DNA of 64,000 bases from Ophiura sarsii (Eukaryota > Echinodermata > Ophiuroidea > Amphilepidida > Ophiuridae): the NCBI GenBank assembly GCA_035610835.1, contig CM069448.1, positions 27,243,905-27,307,904 of the forward strand. The letters run 5' to 3'. Below, piece by piece: positions 42,701 to 51,700 of the stretch. Both the position numbers and the translations under genes were made by a program. The first letter of the stretch is position 1, and every line of letters starts with the position of its first letter. The notes under the pieces were generated by a model. That model was not told the origin of the DNA. It made no database searches and saw nothing but the letters and a program-made list of their open reading frames with translations.

Positions 42701-45700
42701 GAACTTTTTGAAGCAATTATTTATCTTCATTTTGCGGTAAGACCTGGGTCACAGGTCATAAATCTCACTCGCGGTTAGCATTACGATGGATTCACACGGC
42801 GCACACAATCTCGGTTAGCTCTCAGTTAGCTTATTAGGGGTTAGTTAACCGTAAGATCTTTTAGAGTTAACATTCCAGCTTTATACTCGGGGTTAGTTAA
42901 GTTAACCATGATCGATTCACATGGCCGTTAACCAAGAGTTTAACCTCTAGGTTAGCCAATTTGACGCTATAACCAAGAGGTTAGCTTCCCTCGTCGGAAC
43001 GCACCTATAGACTAGTACACACGAGATTGGTGCGATAAAGCTCAGATATATGATATTCAAAGTCATAGTTTTGGTACGATAGAGTCACTGCACATCTCCC
43101 ATTATTTTAAAGTATGAGGAAATACCGTTGATCTTTACAATATACTGCTATATACTGTTTGTCAAGACTTTTGTAAGCTTCTTTTCCAGAATGTACAGAA
43201 AACATACACGGCTAAAATTGCATTTTCAATTTCTCAGACATACGATATTCTAAGTCATAGTTTTGGTACGATAGAGTCACTGCACATCTCCCATTATTTT
43301 ATACTAGTTTAGGAGGAAATACCGTTGATCTTTACAATACACGGCTATATACAGTTTATTTTCTTCTATTAAGTAGGTCAAGAACACAGACTTTGGTAAG
43401 CCTCTTTTCCAGAATGTAGAGAAAACATACACAACTAAAATTGTATTTTCAAGCCGAAACATACCTAAAATGATTGATTAATAGTTTAATTATTGCTCCC
43501 CTTAGTGAAGATCCCCTCAATCACATGACTGTAAAACCTAATTGAAACGTCTGATTGCTGGTATTGTTAAAAATTATACGTTCAACATTAGATTCATTCT
43601 ATATTGGCTGTAATCATAAATACTGGATGCTGTAACTAATATTGTTATATTTTTGATACTGTCTGATACAGAGAGACAGGCATATGTCCCTGAGACAAGA
43701 TCTTATCTCCTTATCACAAGTCCATCAGGATAACCAAAGTGATTAATTCCCATTGAGAACACCTGATATCATTACATCCGTGTTGCCAGCCCCGCGGCTA
43801 AACCACAGAGTTGAAGTACCGGCCAAAATAACCCAAGCTGCGGTTTGATGAAAGTTGAACTACCATTGTATTTTCTATGGGCTGCCTAAAAATTGGGCTA
43901 CTTTTTGGCATGGGCCTTGACCTAAAACACTTGTACTGTGCCTTTAATAGAGAAATTGTAGTTGGAACACTGCATTAAAGGGGCATTAAGAGATATGGTT
44001 GAGGCAGCGCCCTCAATTACAAAAATATATAATAAAAACTGGAATTTGTATATTTTTACAATTGTATTTCATGTATGAACTTACACCTATAAGGATTAAG
44101 AATAATCAGCCCTCTTCGTACAACAAAATGTCGATTCAAAAAAATCTCCGGCAGATCAGCATTTTACGTCCGACAGTATCCCCCTGCAGTACGTGTGATA
44201 CATAACGCGAACCTTTATTTGCATAGAGGGCGTTTTTCAATAAATAGCGATGGTATTGTTATAATCAAGTTTTACTGTGTTTTTGATAGTAGAAACAACA
44301 ATAATGGCAATTTTTAATGTTCATCTTGAATTCTGAAGTAAATTTTTAAACATTTAAAATTGTCAACACCACTTAATGTCCCTTTAAACAGCTATTTAAA
44401 ATTATCAATCCATTTCTTGCTTTTTTGCAAAAATTGGTATAGCGATGGGGTGTTTTCATCACAGACCAAGGTGATTATTGGGTGTATTTTGAGGCATTCA
44501 TTGTAAAAAGCGGCCAATTTGTGCAAAATTGGGTGCTTTTCTAACCAAATTGATTGATATTGATGGGTGGGAAATTGGCCCAAAAATAGGTATAGAAAAA
44601 GTCAAATTTTCGAAGTCCGGCAGGCACATCCACGTACGATTTTGGCGAAAGTAACCCCCCATCAGGGCTCAAAATACACAGGGGCAAAGGGCGATTAGCC
44701 CCTAGTTTTCACAAAATAGCCCCCTGAAAATTTTTGGCCTATGGTAAAAATGTACTTAGGGGCGATTTTTGGCAGAATTTGCTCAAAATAGCCCTCAACG
44801 TCAAAAAAGTATTTTAACCCCTGCCCCTCATGTATGGCAAAATACATGCAGATGTAAAACTTGTTTTTCCAAGCACTACTGTTGTTGTAGTGTAGTGGTT
44901 TATCACATCTCAGCTGTCTGGGTTCAATTCCTGGTGCTGTACAGTCTCAGTCTGTTTTATTTTCTGGCCAACACTATGTGAATAAATAACAGCGAAGCAG
45001 CACAGTTGCCGCAAGTTGTTGGTATGTGATGCGTAACCCTTCTCATCTTCCGATGTGGTGTTTGTGCAACACTTTTTTTGGACCAAATTTCCCCTACCGA
45101 TGTACTATTTCGCCTCCCCCTCCTTCACAATTTTGCATGTGGGAGTGGGTCAAAATATATATCCTGCTGCTACTGCTCTGCGTTTATCAAGATTTTTTAT
45201 TTATTTTTTTATTTTTAGAAATTCCCAATTTTTCCAGATTTTTGTGACATTTTAGGTAAAATTTAAATTTAAAAAACTGACTGACCGACAGGTCCGTCCA
45301 CCCGTAAAACAGGGTGTTGTTTTTTTGTCGCCTTATTCATAGTCCGGACGGCACGCTTTATAAAGGGTGGGACTCCAGAAATCAAAAAATCAACAAAAGG
45401 GTGGGGGTCAGAATATTTCTGATATAAAGGGTGTAGTTGTATAAAGCGTGGAGATAAAATAAAAAGGGTGGGGGTTTCTCTGCGATCATCAAAATAATCA
45501 AAATACCGACCTTGTCGGCTCGCTAGCGCTAGTTATATCATAAATATGTATCTGATATCGGGTCCGATATACTTCGAAATTAAAAAGTCGCCATCTTTAA
45601 ATTGAGCAGGGATTGAGTTTGTTGTTATATAGCGTCATCTTTTGTTGAAATCGTGACATTTATTCCAAATGGAAACTCACCACGAGCTACGAAAGTGTCG

Positions 45701-48700
45701 TACGCGGCGTAATATCACATTTTAGGGAGAATAAGAGTACCAAAAATGCACTGATTTGATGAAATAAATCCATTTCAAATGAATCTCATCTATAAATTTG
45801 CATTAAATAATCGTGATTTAGCCGACAAGGTGGTTTTTAAGTAACCTTTTTCCCCCTTTTTTTAATTTTTTTTTTTTGATGAATAATTTCTGGAATCCTG
45901 GGAACCGCCCGAAAAACAAAACGGGTCCCGGGATGTTTCTTTCACTTTCTTCCAATGAGTGCCTTTTCAAATTTGGATGCACAAAATGATCAAAATGTCC
46001 CCTTTTCGGTATAAAGGGTGGGGGTTGAACATTCCCACATAAAAAGGGTGGCTCTGTAAAAAGGTTGGGGCAAAAATAAAAAGGGTGGGGTCTGACCCCT
46101 GTCCGGACAATGTTATTATTGCGCATTTCTTTGGTCACACATGCTAATTCTTACGCTGTAATACATTATGTAGTTGACTGTCAAAGCACTGGTATGTAAA
46201 CACAAGAATACAAAGACAGAAGGTATTGTATATGATGCAATATGTGATGCGATCTGTGAAAATGGTGGGATTTTTCATATTTGAGATATTCATATCATAA
46301 GAAAGCTGAGACTGTGCTGATTACAGAACTGTTTCGATCATTTTTCTACGATCACTACAAGTCGATCGATTCTACGATCACTGTCATAAAATGCTACAAA
46401 ACAAGAAATCATGAAAACAGGCCAAAAAAGATTGATAATTCAATAGAATAAGGGGTCGTCCATAATTTTCGCCATTTTCAGTTACATACAAAGCGTATGT
46501 AACAGGGGGAGGACGGAGGAGGGTCAAATTAAAAAACCCAACCGTACGTAACTTAAATGGCGATCTTGAGAGGTGGGATTTTTTTTTTTAAATTACAAAA
46601 TTACAAAAATTTCGCCATTTATCGCGTACGTAACTCAAGGGGGATAAAAAGTTATGTACGCTCTGTACGTAAGTGAAAATGGCGATAATTTTGGATGATC
46701 CCTAACATTATAAAAGGTTAATAATAAAAGTGACTTAAGTAAGTTTTTGAAGGTGAAATTTCATGAAAGATGACACAAAGTATTGGAATTTTATATTCTT
46801 TAAAAAAAAAATTAAAAAACTTTTTTTCAAATATAATTTGTTGAAATTTAAATTTTACCCATAATCCCTAGTTCACATTTTGCGACATCCGACAGGTTTT
46901 CACAGATCGCATGAATGTATTAACAATATCTAACAATGTATGAATGTAACAATTTCTTACTTGAATGAACATGGGCTAGTTAGGATATCCCATAATGCTA
47001 AGATGACACGGAGAGGAAGAAACGTGAAGATAAAAAGGAAGGCATCCATACATAGGAAGAAACCATACATCATCATCTAGGAAAAAACAACAAAATAAAA
47101 CACAAAACTTTAGTTTAATATTGATCTTGTGTTACTGACTGATGGAACATAGAAAACTCTATCGACTCATATAAAAGCCCTATTCTTCATTGACATAGTG
47201 CTTTAGGCATTGGAGGCAGAGGGCCAATTCACCTGTATTGCGGTGCAAATTGCTCCGTGATTTGAGGCAATTGCTATACAAATTTCAGCTTGTATAGTAG
47301 TTTTTTACAGTGTTAACTCATATATACGAACATCAGCCTTACAATGAATTGGAACAATATTGCTATGCACATTTTTCAAATGAACTCGCACCCTGATTGG
47401 AGGTGTACATGTAGCTGAGGGTTTGGGCAGGTTGGTGCCATTATACACAAGACTCCCCATTGCCGAGATTGAAGCCTCTAGTGTGCTAGTGCCCCCATTT
47501 TGAGAGTTACATCGCGCGTCTCAATGTCCCTTATAAGGCAAAAAAAAAAGTTGTGTTGCCCTCACAAGCCTAAAATCGGGAAGGACGGCCGGCCGGATTT
47601 TTTTATATTTTTTTTAAATTTTTAAATTTTTACCAAATCAATGATTTTATACCTATTATTTCAGTCAACATGTGTGAAGATACTAAGGTAACGCTTACTG
47701 GATGTAATTTCAACCCAATGGTGAATATTTTGGTTTCTTGCCCATCACTTTTCAGATTGGAAGATTTTGAAGAAAAAAATCTTGAAAACAAATCTTGAAA
47801 AAATAAAATAAATAAATACCCGGCCCACATTTTCTCAGAATTTGGACCCGGCCGGATGAGGGCAACACAACTATTTTTTTTTGGCCTAAGGACTGTCAAT
47901 CATAGCGTTGTCGTAGTGCCCTCATTTCAAGAGTCTACTCATGCCCATATAGGAGGCTTCAGTTTTGTGATTCAAATTTCCTCTCCCATTAGGCTAATGA
48001 AAGTCAATTACAAGTTTCCCGTTACCTTTTTTTTTGCCGAGTGATGAGGCGACTTTTTCATTATTCATTATTTGATCAGATTACATATTTATGTTCATGT
48101 TTGATCAACCCATATTGATACGAGGGCTTCACGAACTTAGGTATTTACAAAAATAGGGACAGCGGTCCCAAATAGGTCGTCCGTTTATATGGGTAGTTTG
48201 GTTGCAATTGTACTTCATCTGTTTAAATGTAATCAATTTTACATATGCAGCCAATTTTACATCTTGACCTCAGATGACTGTTGACCTTGGTATGTGACCT
48301 TTGACCTCATTAACATATAAAGGTTTTCATATTGCATATATGACCAAGGGTTGGTTGCAATTGGTCATTGTATGGAAAAGAAATGGACAATACAAAAAGT
48401 GTGTACTAAATTTTACATCTTGACCTCAGATGACCTTTGACCTTGGTATGTGACCTTTGACCTCATTAACATATGAAGGTTTCCATGTTGCATCTATGCC
48501 TGAAGTTTGGTTGCAATTGGTCATTGTATGGAAAAGAAATGGACAATACAAAAAGTGTGCACTAAATTTTACATCTTGACCTCAGATGACCTTTGACCTT
48601 GGTATGTGACCTTTGACCTCATTAACATATGAAGGTTTCCATGTTGCATCTATGACCGAAGTTTGATTGCAATTGGTCATTGTATGGAAAAGAAATGGAC

Positions 48701-51700
48701 AATACAAAAAGTGTGCACTAAATTTTACATCTTGACCTCAGATGACCTTTGACCTTGGTATGTGACCTTTGACCTCATTAACATATGAAGGTTTCCATGT
48801 TGCATCTATGACTGAAGTTTGGTTGCAATTGGTCATTGTATGGAAAAGAAATGGACAATACAAAAAGTGTATACTAAATTTTACATCTTGACAACAGATG
48901 ACCTTTGACCTTGGTATGTGACCTTTGACCTCATTAACATATGAAGGTTTCCATGTTGCATCTATGACCGAAGTTTGATTGCAATTGGTCATTGTATGAA
49001 TTGCAATTGGTCATAGGGGCGAGGTGGCGCAGTCGGTTAGAGCGTCGTACACTGCTGCGCACCGTAGTTCTGTTGGTGGATCGTTTATGAGTGAGAGTTC
49101 AAAAACGATACACCAACACAGACAGCCTCGTCCCCATGCCTCCTTCAGACCGTGCAGACTGAAGTTGGCATGTTCATGGCGCATCGTGCTTCGGAAGGTA
49201 CGTAGAAATGTTGGTCCCGTGTATCGGAAGAGCTATCCCCGAGCACGTTAAAAGGTCACAGACTCCTTCGTAAAGAGTAGGGGATCATCCCGGTCTGTGT
49301 CTGTACGCTCATGATGTATTCCTAGGTTCCAGGGATACCTTGTCTAGTTGCTGAAAGGCGTTGACGAGTAGTTGCATAGAAGTAGAAGTAGAAGTATGAA
49401 AAAGAAATGGACAAAACAAAAAGTGTATACCAAATTGTTGACACACACACACCCCACACACAGACAACACACACGAAGGATGCTGCCATAAGGTCTCTTC
49501 CTACGGACGACCTAATAAAAAGCCCTGCTTTCGAGCCTAGTTCCCAGTTTTATATTTTAAAAAGTGTAAATTATGTTTGAAATTGCTAAAACTCGCTACA
49601 ACAAGGTTTTGAAAAAATGACTTTTTTGGCAATCTTGACATTTTGATGCAGGTGAAAAAAAGTGACGCGAGCGGGTAACGGGAAACTTGAAATCGACTTC
49701 AGTAGCCTTATATAGCCTACTCTCCCTGGTTTGGGGCACCTTTGACTATCATTCCAGTAGAATTGCACCCACTTGGGGGAATTGAAGATGTTTTGCTTTT
49801 ATTTATTTCAACTTTCAAGATGTCAGTCTGGGAATCAAAACCAAATTAGTATAAAATTAAAAATATCCAATTTTTGTGTCTACACATCATTTTAGAAGCC
49901 TGTTTAAAACTAAAATGTACAATTTAATGTCATGGCCAAATTCATGTAAATAGTACAGCGCCCATGTTTTTAGGAACACAAATCGGGCAAAATGGTGTGA
50001 AGTCATTCGGGAGAATGGAGAGCCTGGTTCCCCCACCTGGTTCCAGGTAGCTCAGGCTGCTTGTATAGCCCTAGGATCCTTAGCCAAAAGGTTGTGGGCA
50101 AGGGCGCAGATCCAATCTTGAAAGTGGGGGGGACATTGCCATTTTTTCACTAGATCGCCAACCTTGATTGATGTATCACCACAAAAAGTGTGTGTGTGGG
50201 GGGGACGGGGACATTTGATGTCCCCCCCCCCCCCCCCCCCCCCGGGATCTGCACCCTTGGTTGTGGGTATAAGTCTCGGTAAAACCTAATATGGTCTGGT
50301 CTAGTCTGACTTAATTGCCAAAATGATAGTAATAACTGAATTTATCAATTGGGTCAATACATTAACAGCTTTACACTGTTCATGAATGTACCTTTTCCAG
50401 CTCTTTTGGAATCCTTATGAAGGTATGTATACGCTCTCGTTTTTGCGCATAACTGGCACTGTCCTGTTCCAAGTAATAACCCCTGGTCACTTCTGAATTC
50501 ATGTATCGCCATAATGATAGACCTGTGAATAAATGAAAGCAAACACCTTTTTTTAAAGTATAATTTAAAAAAGGTTGTATATATATAGGCCTAAGGTAAA
50601 GTACAAATGAAAATATAATACAGCTGTACATATATTAGGTTAGTCGGGAGTGGATCGTGACGGAACACTGAGTTTATCACTCTTAATTGTCAATGCGCAA
50701 CTTGGGCGTATACAGGTCAAGACCTCGAAAGCAATAGTTACGAGCGCATTGGCAACATAGCTGGAAAGCGTAGATGACGGATAGGCCTTCCCACCCAAAT
50801 GAAAAATGGCCAAGCCTGATTTGAAACATCAAAAGAAGCAACTGACCAACAAGTCTAAACCACAGACATTGTGAATCCAAATACCTTCTTGTTTTGCTCC
50901 CACAGAGAGTAGATCTGATAATCACACCTACTTGTAGTGCCTGCCTTGGGTGCATTATTGCAGTCTATCACAGGTAAAGATTACCTCTCATAGCCTTTTA
51001 CTGAAAGCTACAAAGTGTACCTATAATAAGCTGCATCATACTAGCGCGTTTGCAAGCGTCACGCATACAATGACACTGCAACATTGCGCCATGGCATCAG
51101 GGCTCAAATTACATCGCGGCCATCGCATCTGGCCGCGATGCCCTCGGATCAGTAAAAAATTCACGGCCATAATGGCCGTGCCCTATTTTTAACAGAGGCC
51201 GTGTGTGCCCTTGGTTTGGCCTTGGTGCCCCAGAACATGGCCTCGGTGCCCTTCGAAATGGTATATTCTTAAGGCCAAAGTGGCCGTGCCCCTAAAATGA
51301 CGAAATTTGAGGCCTGCATGGCATGCCAGCGTTTTGCTCGCGACGCTCTTCTGAATTCATTCGCTGCTGTAAACAGGTTTCGCCAATTTTGGAATAACAT
51401 TATGATATTGATATCAATATCATGACATGATGATCAACATTTTTACATTAAAATTAGAATAGATAAAAATTATAAACCAGGTCGCCTAGTTTAAATAGCC
51501 GTAAGGGACCGTTCATAAATACTTTGGTGGGGGGCTGGATAATTTCATTTTTGGTATATCAAAACTTTTTTTACCCCCCCCCCCCCTCGCCATGCCACAA
51601 ACTTTTTTGACCCCCCTCTCTTGCCATGCTACAAACTTGTTGACCCCCCCCCCCCTGTATTACTGCCTGCACCTGAAACTTTCTTGTCTATTTTTACGTT

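Larger units (their letters stand above)
41471..46960 (-). other. TAPT1 intron 3
   Basis: Holds a 27-C run (41790-41816) next to G/A-rich DNA, a GGTTAG-rich segment (42720-43010), a 192-bp duplication (43050-43460), TIR elements at 43976-44390, 45342-46108 and 46242-46912, and a tRNA-like fragment (44885-44942). No coding signal. Confidence 0.8.
47077..50391 (-). other. TAPT1 intron 2
   Basis: Holds a TIR element (47536-47885), a 156-bp satellite (48240-49010) broken by a SINE (49016-49394), a (CA)-rich 3' segment (49435-49560), and a small hAT MITE (50099-50259). No coding signal. Confidence 0.8.

Noticed and set aside
42770..43010. Interstitial telomere repeat
   Set aside because: GGTTAG cores are not tandem and occur in both orientations.
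48738..48992. Minus-strand ORF with an exact internal peptide repeat
   Set aside because: It is the 156-bp satellite read in one frame; the repeat in the peptide only reflects the DNA repeat.
48240..49010. CRISPR-like array
   Set aside because: Whole 156-bp units repeat with no unique spacers, and the genome is clearly animal.
49024..49251. Plus-strand ORF starting [16 protein letters not shown]
   Set aside because: It lies wholly inside the tRNA-derived SINE; no protein similarity.
50683..50955. Minus-strand ORF of 90 aa between TAPT1 exons 1 and 2
   Set aside because: Exon 1 and exon 2 join in phase without it, and no TAPT1 sequence is missing there.
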